Of a DNA stretch of 64,000 bases, positions 47,666 through 59,240 are shown piece after piece. The notes beneath the pieces were generated by a model. It saw nothing but the letters and a program-made list of their open reading frames with translations. It was not told the DNA's origin and ran no database searches. Position numbers and translations under genes: made by a program. The stretch is from Galbula dea. Lineage: Eukaryota > Chordata > Aves > Piciformes > Galbulidae. The stretch covers positions 372,001 to 436,000 of the forward strand of contig VWZX01008613.1 in assembly GCA_013399015.1 (NCBI GenBank). The letters are read 5' to 3'. The first letter of the stretch is position 1. Each line of letters begins with the position of its first letter.

Positions 47666-49039
47666 CTGGAGGAGGTAAAAATAAAAGTTGCATTTCAGTG
47701 ACTGAGCTGTGAATTGCCTGGGGTTGGAAAGTTCCCAGGAGGAGGAAAAACTCTCTCTTTAGTAAGTTGGCAGTTGGTTTTCTGCCACAGGACTTGGTGG
47801 TTCTCTGGCTCAGCTCTAAATGCATTAGCTAAGGAGCCCTCTTAGAGAAAGGCTATTCATTAGGAGTAGCTCCAAAGCCACATCCTGTTCCAGCAACTCC
47901 AGTAAAGCCATCCTTGGGCTGATCACACCCATCAGTTACAGAGCAGGCAAAATACAGTATTCTGCTTCTGTATGACAGCAAGAGAGAAAGCAGGACAAGC
48001 AGAAGTAGCTGATGTCTTAGCAATACTGGAGAGCTACCAAGGGACCACAGGTAAGTAGTGCCTCAGTTTCCCTAACCAAAAATGAACAGTGTTGAAAAGG
48101 ATGTGTGGCCTCCCTCTCTGATGATTTTGGGTCTGTTTTCCTTCTTCCTATTTAGTCCTTTGAATTATGGAGCTGGCACCACTAGGGGAAGTTTGTTCCC
48201 AGCACTGGGAAGATGTCAGTGCTACCTGTGCTGCTCACCAGCCTGGACAGCAGATGTTCAATGCAACAAATTAATATCAACCAGAGACTTCAGTTTTGCA
48301 TTGCAGTGGCTGGAATTGGCTTGGGAGGAAGGAGGAGGAGGAGGAGGAATGTTGTTGGGGATCTGTGTTCAGGTACAGGTGCAAAGGGTTGAGAGATCTC
48401 TGGATGGGAAGTGCTCTGAAAGGCCAAGGCTTCAGAAGGAAGAGCTCATAGCTCAATCTTCTTAGCAGCTTTTTAAAGGAAATATTTACAGCCAATAAGT
48501 ATAGAAATTAATTGTCAAACTGGAAAGGAGCCCTCCTGTGAAAGCAGCCATCTGCTGAACTTCAATACTGAAGCCATTCCTCATGAACCTTCACCCCCAA
48601 GTCCCCCAAACTCTTTCTGCCATAATCAAATTAAGAGCAGGTGGGTAAACAAAAACAAGACCTTAAAACACCTTTGGCCCTTGGAAACCCTCTGCTGAGT
48701 CTGAGCATTAGGAGAAAGAGGGAAGGGTTCTGCTTTGGGGCTCAGCATACCCTCTGTTTTGGGGTCACCTCAGGGAATCTTGAAGTCCTGCCACCTCAGG
48801 GCTGCTGGAGACAAGAATGGCTCCCAGTCCAGCCTTCCCAACACCTTATGTAAGGCTACATATGTAAGGGAACAGAGCTGATTTACAACTTGGAGAGAAT
48901 CCATTCAGTACCAGAAGGGTCAAGTTATTCTGAAAGGAATGATGGACCAAAATCCCCACTTTGACCCTCAAAGTTGGATACCTTAAGAGGACTTGAAAAT
49001 CTTGTGTGTGAAAAGAATGAGGAGGTGGAACAACTTGTG

Positions 49040-49115
49040 TTGATCCAAACAGTCTAAACATCTACCAGATGATCCTTGAGGTCCCTTCCAACCTGGTAGT
49101 CTATGATCTATTAAT
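49040..49115 (+). mobile_element. CR1 3' terminus
   Basis: CAGATGATCCTTGAGGTCCC, TTCCAACCTGGTAGTCTATG; only the last part of the element. Confidence 0.75.
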
Positions 49116-49422
49116 TGGAAAACTGGTTATTTCACTGTTTGCATTTGACACCAGAAGCTCTTTAGAGCTTTGTTTGGCCCAAACACCAAATAAACAAATC
49201 CTGAAATATTTTATCTTGTCAATGACAAAGTCATTCTTCTGGTAATTACTGTTCAGTTGCTTTCTTATGCCTCCTGGGGTAATATTTAGTGTTTAGTATT
49301 ACTACTACAGAGATTTTCACAGTCTTTGATTTGCAATTGGATTATGTGTTAAAAATTGGCTTAACTTTACCACTCTGGTGAACACTGGTTTCTACTGAAC
49401 ACACTCCTCATCTTTCTCATCA

Positions 49423-49780
49423 CAGAATCATAGACCCTTTAAGGTTGGAAGAGACCTCTAAGATCATCAAGCCCAACCATCAACCTATCACCACCATGCC
49501 ACTAAACCATGGCCCTGAGTCGCACATCTCTATGCTTTTTGAACCCCTCTAGGGCTGGTGACTCCACCCCTGCCCTGGGCAGCCTGAGCCAATGCCTAAC
49601 AACTCTTTCTGGGAAGAAATTCTTCCTTACATCCAAACTAAACCTCCTCTGGTGCAACTTGAGACCATTTCCTCTTGTCCTCTCACTGGTAGAAGTAATA
49701 TAGGCCCCTTAAAGTATTAAAAAGCTACTATAAGGTCTCCTTGAAGCCTTCTCTTCTCCAGGCTAAGCAACCCCAAGTTG
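49423..49780 (-). mobile_element. CR1 LINE 3' fragment
   Basis: CACAGAATCATAGACCCTTT, CCATGCCACTAAACCATGGC, GGGCAGCCTGAGCCAATGCC, CTTCTCTTCTCCAGGCTAAG. Confidence 0.93.
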
Positions 49781-51465
49781 CTAACATGACACAGGCACTA
49801 GTGCCTAGCTCATGCTCTTTGTTGTGGCAAGATAATTACAAACAAGCTGGTGGCAAGAGGTTAACCAACCACCTTGCATGACCATACCAAAGAGCATCCC
49901 CAGCCTTGCATGCAATCTTTGTGACATCTCCCTAACCAGATTACCACAATTAATGAGAAAGCTTTTATCAAAACAGAAATTAATGAAGATAGATAAGGCT
50001 AAGGAAGAGTCCCTTCCCAGAATATCCAGTACAAAACTTTGTGTATGCCAATATAAGAGAAAAAGAGACATTGGGCTTGAAACAGTTTTCTTTGGTGGTG
50101 GGGTAGGTGGACTGGAAACAGAGTAACCCCACAGACAGGTCATTGGAGATCCGAGTCCTATCCCCAGCCACTTCAGTGAATCACTGCACTCCTTTGGCCA
50201 GGCAGAGGCAAAGCATATGTTCAAACTTGGGGGCCCAAATCATTCATTGAGGTCCAGAATGCTGCAGCTCTTGTAACAGCACTCTCTGGCTTTCTGCAGA
50301 GGGTAATAGGTAGGAAGGGAACCACACATATTCCTTTGGGCTCCAAATAATCATTGTTTGCTGGCTATTTCCAAACTCACGTAGACTGAGTCCCTCTTGT
50401 TCTGCACTCTGGTGGCTTCTGCTCCAGGGCAGAAGGGCTGAACAAACACTGACAAATGCTTTATCTACATAATTTACTCACAGGCTCATTATCCATGTGC
50501 CTACTTGTAATTCTCTCCCTGACCCTTCTACAGGACATCCACAGGTTCTCCCTGGAGAGAAACCCAGCTCACAGGTTGTTTTTTCCATAGGATTATCTCT
50601 AGACAGACACAATCACTGCAGGTGACTCCCAGGCAGGTCCCCTATGCCTAGGCTATGCCTTCAGGAATCTTGCCTCTCTCCTGGATGATGTCCAATAAAA
50701 CAAACTGGAGCCTGGTACCTAGCAGGTTCTGAGACTCTATACTGGCATTTATAATGAATGCATGGTTCCTGTGGACCAAGATCAATAGGGGATGTGTGAC
50801 AGATGGAATAGTTCATACCAATTGCTTTTGTTCTACTTTGATTTTCTGCTCTGGGCCAGAGCTAATTATTCCAAAGCAATTGCCCATACCTTTTTCCATG
50901 CCAATTCTGCACACTTCAGCCATGATTCAGGAAAGGTCAGGAGCTATAAGAGACTGCCCTCACATTCAGGGTCATTGAATGGTCTATCCTTCATCCTCCT
51001 CCTTCTGAATTACACATTTGAGGTTTGGTTTTCTGTGGAATTGTGGCAGATTTTTACTGGATATTTTCTGGTGCCTACTCAAGGGCTGGGCTCACTCTGC
51101 AGCCTTCCTTCTGTGAGGGACAGTGTCAATGTTCTTATTCCTTTACCCAGCTGCCCACTTTTATAGGAACTTGATGTATTGAGGACTTTTAGCACTTTCT
51201 TAAATGAGATGGAGATTAATGAAGGAGTTCATCAGGTGGTGGGGAAAGGCTTACAGGCACACAGGCACAGAGTGATGACATAAGCCCTTTTATTTTCTCA
51301 GGAAACCATGCTAGATGCTCTTCTACCAGAATGCAATTAGATTCTCCACTTCTTGTTCTCATCCAAAACGTGCTGCTACCTACATTGTCTTCTCCATCAT
51401 TTATTTTACAAGTGGCAGTTACTGAAGCTTGAGCACTGCTGTGCCTCTGTGAGCCCATCTTCTGC

Positions 51466-51700
51466 CAAGGTTGGAAGGTCTAGTTTGGATGTTAGGAAGA
51501 ATTTCTTCCCAGAAAGAGTTGTTAGGCATTGGCCCAGGCTGCCCAGGGCAGGGGTGGAGTCACCAGCCCTAGAGGGGTTCAAAAAACATCTAGATGTGGT
51601 GCTGAGGGCCATGGTTTAGTGGCATGGTGGTGATAGGTTGATGGTTGGGCTTGATGATCTTAGAGGTCTCTTCCAACCTTAATGACTCTGTGATTCTGTA
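51466..51700 (+). mobile_element. CR1 LINE 3' fragment
   Basis: GTCTAGTTTGGATGTTAGGA, AAGAGTTGTTAGGCATTGGC, CATCTAGATGTGGTGCTGAG, TTAATGACTCTGTGATTCTG. Near mirror of the 49423 copy, in opposite orientation 1.7 kb away. Confidence 0.93.
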
Positions 51701-54700
51701 ACCCACACAACCACCACCCAGGATCCCCAGAGAAAGCAGCTTGGCAGAGCTCTGCTGCACACCCAGCAAGAGACACAACCCACCCAAGAGTTCTGTGAGT
51801 AATGAGGATTTCATCTCTTCTTGAGGAACCAGCTGCTTCAAGAGTCTCATTAGCCACAGAAACTGTTAATTGTCTTCAAACTCCTGGTGATGGCATCCTA
51901 CACCTGGGGATGTGTGTCAGGGACCCAAGAGTGAGCTAAATTACCCAACTGATAAACAGATATTTATCAGACCTTGTGGAGTTTGGGCTGGTTTAAAGAA
52001 ACTTTGCAGATTATGGAAGCATGGAGGAAAGGTTACCAACATTTGGCACATACCTGGGTCTTGTTACTTAAATTTCTTCCTAATTTTACCTTCTCAGCAC
52101 TGCAATAAATATTACTCCTGTGGAACTAACATGGAAACTCATCTGCAGGGAGTTGCAAAGATGTGAGCAGGCTGACACAGAGCCTGGTGACAGAGCCCAT
52201 AGGGAACTTTCTGATTGCTAAGTCAATGCCAAGCAGAGCTGGGAGTTGGGTTTTCTTTTTCAGTTGACAAATTTACTTATCCCTGAAAAAAAGTATAATC
52301 AGACAACAGGCAGCTGTGTGACTCAATGGCAAGGTCTTGCAAATTCATGTCAGATGGGAAAAAAAAGAAGATTTTGGTGTTTTCAGAAGAAAAGAGATGA
52401 CTTACTCACTTTGGTTTAACATGGCAGTTCACTCTGAAATGTATCTGAGTACTCATCTATTAGTAAAATTCCATTCATGCTTCAGCTGAAACAATATGTT
52501 TCACTTCCATTGATTTCTGTTTCTCACAAGGGTTTCATTTTAATTTCAAATATGTATCACTCCCATTTCCAGTTGGCCCCAGATTATTTCACCTAAGTTT
52601 GTCCAACAAGCAAATAAAAGAGCTCTTTTACTTAACCATTTCCAATCTTCTTTTCAAGCCACTTTATGGATTGACAGTGAACTCTGCTTGTTCCCCTGAA
52701 TTTCAGACCTGTCTCCTGAGCTGTAAAATCAGAGATTGGACCTTGCAGAAGTTTCTGTTCTCCTCCCAGATAGTGTTGTATGATTCTCAGATTTGAATAG
52801 GAAATTGGAATTAATAGAAGGGGAGTGAAACCAAAGGGAGCAGATTTTGTAGTCATAAAATAAATGAACTTTTGCTGTGTTTATGTTAGATGTATAATAG
52901 AGCAGGAAATAAGCATCAAAGCCATGTTTATAAAGGACTTGGCAAGTTGTGTGCTTGGAGGGAGCAAATGGGTTCATGGGAGGTACTTAAAGAATGAAGT
53001 TTGCATTTTTAGCTGGTGGAAAGCAGCAGATCTCCTCTGACTTCAGTGCAAGGGTAGTGATTTACATCAATGCAGAAGCTGCTTCAAGGGAGAACAGCTA
53101 TGCTAAAACAAAATCAGGTTTTTTTCTGCTGAAAGATATTTTACTGATTTTTGTACTCTATTTCCAAGTACTGGGAATAACTCAGAGCAACAGGATCCCC
53201 ATTTTCACTAGCTGTAAGGTCTAAAGGTGTGAGTGAGGCTCAAAGCTGGTTCCTCCTCTGCTGATCAGCCAAGGAGAGGAGTATCAGATTAAGGCTGCCC
53301 AGATCACTCAGCCTTTGGGAACTGGCATCACCCTGAGCCCCACAATTCCCCAGGTATTTATTTGCAGGCTACATAAATCCCCCAACACACCTGATCTATG
53401 GCAGGGAAACTGAGGCATGGTCAGGTGGAATAATTCATCTCAAGTCTTGTACTGAGAGAAGTTCCCTGCAGCCTGTCTGCTCCCTGCCTGAGTTATCCCA
53501 AGAACTCCCATGCTCATACAAGGTGAAAACTCTTCTCAGCAGCAATTTCAGCCCTCCAGAGAGCCGAGATAAACTCATCAAATACCACCCTCACCCAGAG
53601 AGAGAAACTGAAGCAAGGGGTACAAGACAACAGCATGGTGAAACCAGACAGCTACAACACTGATCCACCACTCTAGGAACACCTCAGCTCCCAAGGCATC
53701 ATTGATCCTGGTGAATTATCCCTTTGGTGGAGATTGAGTGGCCTCAGCTGGGTGTCTAACAACCTTAGGCTTCACTGTCCCCAGGGGCACAGCCACAATG
53801 CTGGAGGGAGATCAAACCTCAGCAGGTCAAAGTCAGTCCTGTGGTCACAACGCTGTTTCCACTGACTTGAGAGGTGGCCTCAAGCAAGAGGATTTGAAAC
53901 ATGCTGAGAAAAACTGTAGAACCAGCTGTCAGGTTTCCCTGGCTGCAGGGTTAGCTGGACACATGTCCCTGGTGGGCTGTGGGACACGTGGGTCCCATCT
54001 AGCAGAAGGAGTGACAGATCTCTCAGCTCTGCTGAGCTCTGCACAAAGGCTTTTGGCAATATTCAGAAGTTATTTTAACCTCTTTTCTTTTTCCTTTCTA
54101 GGTTTAGCTGCACCACCCCAGAGGGTAAATCAGGTTGTTAGATGAGGTGGTGATGAAGAGCAATGATCTTCCTGCACTTCATGGTTTGCACTGGTGGTGG
54201 AAGGGGATGTTGCTTTGGACATCACACTTCCCTGGCATGCTCCTCTTCAGCAGGGGGTAAACAACTTGCCAAAACTTTCAAGCACAACCCACCAACCAAC
54301 CCCATTTGAGCTCCCAGTGACACAGGAACCATGGAACCATGGCAGGGGCAGGAGCTAAGGGCAGACTCCTGGTGAAGGTGGATCAGTCCTGGGAAATCAC
54401 CTAGCACCATCACTCTTGTAGATAAAGCCTGGTCCTGCTCCTGGTCTCTGCACAACATTGGCATACTGGGAAGTCAGTGAGACTTATCCTTCAGAGACCC
54501 ATGCCCCTGGGGGCGGGGGGGTGTGTGTCAAACCTCACTCTCTCTCCAACATCTTCAGTGGTTCACAAGAGCTGGGAGTCCTGGTCCCACAGAGGCAGAT
54601 CCAGGTGTCCTCTCTTATATTGGGAGGGAGAGAAATTGGAGGCAGGGAAGGCAAAGCTCTTTGGAGAGTACTCTGCCATAATTACAGGCTGCTTGAAACA

Positions 54701-54724
54701 GAGCTGCTTCCTTGTTAGCCTGAA

Positions 54725-54865
54725 CTTCATTAATTAAACTGCTGAATGCAGAGTGAATTAATTAAACCAATTATTATGCTGCTATTTTATTCATTTGCAT
54801 CATTTACTTTGATGGATTAGATTACTCTGATTAATAAATATTGAAAAAGTGTTGATTAATCAGTT
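54725..54865. promoter_or_regulatory. Candidate intronic enhancer: AT-rich homeodomain/POU motif cluster
   Basis: Lies 115-255 bp inside the ADRA1D intron from the exon 1 donor. It holds TTAATTAA-type sites twice, ATTATTATG, the POU octamer ATTTGCAT (54793-54800), GATTAATAAAT and the perfect 10-bp palindrome TGATTAATCA (54853-54862). It contrasts sharply with the GC-rich exon beside it. A regulatory role is inference from motif density only. Confidence 0.35.
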
Positions 54866-54979
54866 ACCCATCCCTTAATTCCATGCATGAGTTGTGTCCT
54901 GCAAGTTTATCCCAAGGAACAGGTTGCTGGGGGCTCAGTCCCAGGCAGAAGGGTTGGGATGGGGAATGAGGTCACTTAC

Positions 54980-55946
54980 CAAAAGGCAGGACGAAGAAGA
55001 AGGGGAACCAGCAGAGGATGAAAACACCCACAACAATGGCAAGGGTCTTGGCTGCTTTTTTCTCACGGGAGAACTTGAGGAGCCTCACAGAGAGGGAGCT
55101 CCTGAAGTTGTTGCCCTTGCTCCTGCTGCTGGAGAGAGGGTCCTCCAGCACGCTGCGGCAGTGGATGCGCAGTACCACCTCCATGGATTTATTCCTCTCC
55201 TTCTTGACCCCCGCTTCCAAACTCCTGGTTGTCCGTCTGGCCACCACATAGATCCTGAAGTACATCACCAGGATGACCATGAGGGGCAGATAGAAGGAGA
55301 AAAGGGAGGAGAACAAGGCATAGCCAGGCTCCTCTGTGATGCTACAGATGCTCTCATCCGGTGGTGGAGGTTCCTTCCATCCCAGCAGTGGTCCAATGGA
55401 GATGACCATGGATGACAGCCAGACCACTACAAGGATGACCCCTGCCTTCCTCTCCGTCATGATCGTGGGGTACTTGAGGGAATACTTGACACCAATGTAC
55501 CTGTCTATGGAGATGATGCACAGGCTCATGATGGAGGCGGAGCAGCACAACACGTCCACTGCTGCCCAGATGTTGCAGAAGATTCTTCCAAACACCCAGA
55601 AGCCCAACACCTCCAAGGTGGCAGAAAACGGCAGCACAGTGGTGCTGAGCAGCAGGTCAGCAATGGCCAGGTTGACAATAAAGTAGTTGGTGACCGTCTG
55701 CAGGTGTCGGTTGCAAGCCACGGAGAGGATGACAAGGATATTCCCCACAATAGCTGAGAGGATGAAGACGGCCAGGAAGACCCCAACACCCACCGCCTGC
55801 ACGTCCAAGGTGAAAGTCAGCGTGGTGCCGTTGCCCTCAGAGGTCTCCTCCCCTTGCAGCCCCCAGGACCAGTTGGCACCGCTCTGGATGCCTTGTCCCG
55901 TCCGGTTCCCACTCAAGCTGACATTGCTCAGCTCAGGGAAAGTCAT
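54980..55946 (-). CDS. ADRA1D: Alpha-1D adrenergic receptor, exon 1 (N-terminus to TM6)
   Basis: This is a Gq/11-coupled adrenaline/noradrenaline receptor of the plasma membrane. The start is the first in-frame ATG (55946-55944, A at -3), giving MTFPELSNVS; alpha-1D receptors share the MTF start. Four N-glycosylation sequons lie in a short N-terminus (N8, N14, N25, N39). Visible class A landmarks: TM1 GNILV (N69); LAIAD in TM2 (D97); C124 and the amine-binding D131 in TM3; DRY at 148-150; W176 in TM4; ECL2 C201; TM5 serines S213 and S217 for catechol hydroxyls with P221; CWFPFFF in TM6 (W313, P315). ICL3 holds a basic REKKAAKTLAIVVG run at the TM6 entry. The donor is CTTTTG|GTAAGTGA at 54979, after 322 codons plus one base. 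The N-terminus is about half the mammalian length and lacks the glycine-rich expansion I recall there. Confidence 0.97.
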
Positions 55947-56079
55947 TGTAGAAAAAGTCCAGGCTCCATGGAGGGCGAGGAGAAAGCTTTGCTGAGGCTC
56001 AGCCACCCCGGCATGATCCCTGCAGCTCCCTCCAAGATTTGCTCAGCACCTTGTGAGGTGAAGTTCAGTCCCTCCAGTC

Positions 56080-56405
56080 GGGATGGAAAGCAGGCAGGCT
56101 CCTCATCCCCCAGGCGGCGTGGAGGGATGGAAATCGGGCAGGCTAGGTCCTTCCCAGCCGAGATGGAGAGCAGGCAACTCCTCACCCTCTTACCCGGGAT
56201 GGAGGGATGGAACTCAAGCAGGCTCAGTCCTTCCCAGCCGAGACGAAAGGATGGAAGTCAGGAAGGCTCGGTCCTCCCTAGCCGGGATGGAGGGATGGAC
56301 GGCAGGCAACTCCTCACTCCCCGAGCAGCGATGAAGGGATGGAAGTCAGGCAAGCTCGATCCTCCCCAAACGGAATGCAGAGAAGTCAACTCCTCACGCT
56401 CCCAG
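56080..56405 (-). repeat. 44-bp minisatellite immediately upstream of the ADRA1D start codon
   Basis: About 7.5 diverged units, each beginning GGGATGGA on the + strand. Five units counted by hand are exactly 44 bp. Two subtypes alternate: one with a CAGGCTCAGTCCTTCCCAGC-like core, the other with a GGCAACTCCTCACTCCCC-like core. One unit lacks 8 bp. The array begins 134 bp upstream of the ATG and therefore lies in the 5' UTR or core promoter. Confidence 0.85.
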
Positions 56406-57255
56406 CCAGCTTCACACCGTCTGTCCTCCCAGTCCCCCTCCCCACCCGCGGCTCAGCCCCGCTGCCGGCCCGCCCGGGGCGGCAGTGAGCTGGGTTTCCC
56501 TCTGCTGCCCTCGCATGCTCCGGGAGGTTGCGCTGGGCAGGAGCCGGCAGCGCTCGGAAGCTCCGTTCTCCTTCCCTCTCGTACGGGAGAGCTCCGGGAG
56601 GGGCGAGGGGAGGGATGGAGGGAGGGATGGATGGAGGAAAGGAGGGAGGGGTGAGCCGGGCTGGGGAGGGGGTGCTGGTAGCCACGGGTGTTAGGTACCG
56701 CCGGAGGAGAAGGAGGAGGAGGAGGAACAGGTTGAGAAGGTGATGGAGGAGAAGGCAGCAACGCTGCTTTGCGGGACGAGGCGAACCCGGGACAGGGTGA
56801 AGGCGGCAACAGCTCCGGGTGCCTGCGGACTCTGTGGGGGAGGCGAGATGACGGTGGAAGGGAGAAGGAGGGGATAGGATTAGACATGTACTTGGGGGGT
56901 AGGTGCACAGTCCTACAGGGGGTAGGTACAGCTTGGGGGTCCAGAGCCCAACGGAGCTGTTAGGAACGCACCTGGGGGTCTGGCACCCACTCGAGGGGTG
57001 CATCCCCAACATCCCTAGGGGCCAACAGGTACCCGTGTGAGTGGGACATGGAGCAGTGGGACGCAGACATCCTGGGGGTGGGAGGAAGGTATCCGCGGGT
57101 TGCACCAGGGGCACAGAAGCCTTCCCCTCCGCCGCCGCTAGGGGTCAGCAGAGCGCAGAGTTTGCCCCTTGGTCTGTGCTACAGCAACCCTCCCCCCCCA
57201 ACCCCGGGGTCCCGGAGCTGCGCTGCGGGTGGGGAGGGAGGCATCCCTCCAGGAA
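56400..57255 (-). promoter_or_regulatory. ADRA1D: CpG-rich putative promoter / 5' UTR of ADRA1D
   Basis: This block upstream of the ADRA1D start codon is far richer in G+C and CpG than the rest of the window outside the 77-bp array. It holds GC-box-like GGGGCGG near 56475-56482, GGGGCGAGG near 56595, runs of GGGA/GGAGG (56590-56660 and 56702-56735) and no obvious TATA box. That is the usual look of a TATA-less CpG-island promoter, and its place fits. Transcription start sites cannot be assigned from sequence. Confidence 0.55.
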
Positions 57256-57605
57256 GATGCCTTGCAAAGCTGGCAGGTCTCCCTCAGCCACAGTATTGCA
57301 CCTGGAGGACGATCTGCAAATCTGGCAAGTCCCCCCAGACCCAACATCCCAACGGGAGAATGCTCTGCAAGGATGGCAGGTCCTCTCCAGCCCCAGCATA
57401 CCACTAGGAGGGATGTTCTGCAAAGCTTGTTGTCCCCCCAGCCCCGGCATCCGACCCCGCAGGACGTTCTGCAAGGCTGACAGGTCCTCTCCAGCCCCAA
57501 CACCACACCAGAATGGATGCTCTGCAAGGCTGGCAGGTTCCTTCAGCTTCAGCATCCCACCAGGAGGGATGGCTCTGCAAGGCTGGCAGATGCTTGCACT
57601 GCATC
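57241..57605. repeat. 52-bp minisatellite, array A
   Basis: Six full and two partial units on the + strand, each starting CTGCAAGGCTGGCAGGTC or close to it and ending GGAGGATGCT-like. Hand-counted unit lengths are 51-53 bp. The copies are clearly diverged from one another, so this array is older or less homogenised than array B at 60228. Confidence 0.85.
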
Positions 57606-58829
57606 TAGGGCTTCCTGCAAGCATCCTTCCCATGCTAACCTGATCCTCCTGTCCTGCCACTCCAGCCTAGGCATCCTACTCAGGCTGCCAGCATGGGCTG
57701 CTCCTCTCTAGTTCCTTCCAAGAGCAGAAGGGACAACCAGCATCTTGCATTCAGGAGCAGTGAGAGATCAACAGCTCTGTGGCTGTGACTTAGCTCTGCT
57801 GCAAGACTTGGAAGCAGTAGCTTGTGATTAAAACATATAGGCAGATATTTCTCCCTAATTTAAACAGGGTTGGGGTTTTATTTTCTCCACTGATAAAAAC
57901 AGATCCTGTTTACACTGGTTTCCTCCCAGCAACCCTACTCTCCTACCCCCATACATTGTGATGGGGACTGACCCCAGTGTTGATCAGGGGCTTTCTTGGC
58001 TCCTTTCTACTGTACACAGGAAGTATTTCCTTGGAGTGTGTTTATCCATGATTTTTCAACTTTCCTTTCTTAATAAAATGATTTTAAAGGGCAGTGCAGG
58101 CTGACAGGGAGGTGATTTAACTGTTGCTCTGTCAGAGCATGGGAGATCTGTCAGTTCACTAGAGATGAGAATGATTGTAATAGTCTGTTTATTAACTTAT
58201 TTTGCTTGACAATCATTGCAGGAAATGGCACAGTTTTGATCTTCCTTGCTTCTTTCATACACTGCATTCTTCCATGAGCTTTCATTCTCCTTCCTAGAGC
58301 TGAGTTTTTGACCCTGCTGGGAACAAGCAAAGTAGAGCAACTGGAAAATATAAGCAAACAGGAACAAATACTGTACAAGGGAAATGTTCAAAAGGAGAGG
58401 TTTGCTTAAAAAACCTCCACCCACCAAAGGCTTTAAGTTTTTTTTAATGTGAAATGAAAAAAACAAATAAAAATCCAACCCAAACACCCAACACTTGAGG
58501 TCAGATTACTCATTTTCCTTATGTTTTGATGAAAACATGTCAAGCACCAAAATGAAGGATGGGTTCTTACTGGATGCTAAACTCAGCATGGGATGATCTC
58601 AACCCATGGAATTTTGAAGCTGTGTCTTTGCAGCTACACAGATTGCTGTCTAGATAAATAGATCTCATCTAATCAACCCAGTGACATACAGAGATAAAGA
58701 AAACATGTGCTTTTCTCCAAAGTTAAGGCTGGACTGTGCTTCTTATGTGCAGTGGGATTTTAACCACCTTTGTGGTTGTAAAAGAAAGGTTTCTGCCAAG
58801 TGGCATGAGAGGAGACATCTACACAGCTT

Positions 58830-59240
58830 TTAAACACCTCTAGGGATGGTGACTCCTCCACTGCCCTGAGCAGCCTGGACCAGGGCTTGACAACCCCTGT
58901 GGGGAAGACATTTCTCCTAAAGTCCAACCTAAACCTCCCCTGGTGCAATTTGAGGTTGTTTCCTCTTGTTCTATTGCTTGTTCCTTGGGAGAAGAGACCA
59001 ACCCCCACCTGGCTCCAACCTCCTCTCGGGTAGATCTAGAGAGTGAGAAGGTCTCCCCTGAGCCTCCTCTTCTCCAGGCTAACCAAACCCAGTTCTCTCA
59101 GCTGCTCCTCACAACATTTGTGCTCTAGACCCTTCACCAGCTTCATTCCCCTTCTCTGGACACACTCCAGCACCTCAAAGTCTTTTTTTGGGGGGTAAGG
59201 GACCCAAACCTGAACCCAGGATTTAAAGTGTGGCCTCCCC
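58830..59240 (-). mobile_element. CR1 LINE fragment (3' tail missing)
   Basis: CACCTCTAGGGATGGTGACT, AAACCTCCCCTGGTGCAATT, GAGCCTCCTCTTCTCCAGGC, CTTCTCTGGACACACTCCAG. On the minus strand the upstream part reads LECVQRRGMKLVKGLEHK. Confidence 0.92.

Larger units (their letters stand above)
27526..54979. other. ADRA1D: ADRA1D intron (27.5 kb)
   Basis: Single large intron at the family's conserved position between TM6 and TM7. Sub-stretches without a supported feature: 27923-29689, 30001-33784, 35745-38171, 40383-41403, 42119-43329, 45103-47384, 47666-49039, 49781-51465, 51701-54724. A region near 36480-36800 is somewhat CpG-rich, with short stems (TGGCGAGACGCCA) and a TGACGTC motif at 36779-36785, but no gene. 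Confidence 0.8.

Noticed and set aside
53738..54145. 135-codon + strand frame in the ADRA1D intron
   Set aside because: No domain, no flanking splice sites of note, no codon pattern suggesting selection. Not enough to call a gene.
54894..55415. 173-codon + strand frame, and other + strand frames to 55995
   Set aside because: Antisense shadow of ADRA1D exon 1, whose minus-strand reading is an unmistakable receptor.
55947..56006. N-terminal extension of ADRA1D by 20 residues
   Set aside because: The upstream codon that could start it is GTG, not ATG. The first in-frame ATG (55946) gives the conserved MTF start.
55854..56654. 266-codon + strand frame
   Set aside because: It runs from antisense ADRA1D through the 44-bp minisatellite; the peptide simply repeats GMEGWKSGKL-like units.
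56386..57114. 242-codon proline/serine-rich - strand frame upstream of ADRA1D
   Set aside because: CpG-rich low-complexity sequence in the putative promoter; no domain, no splice signals to a real exon.
57138..57660. 171- and 200-codon frames on both strands
   Set aside because: Both are readings of the 52-bp minisatellite (repeats of CNICQPCRA or LQGWQ-like peptides).
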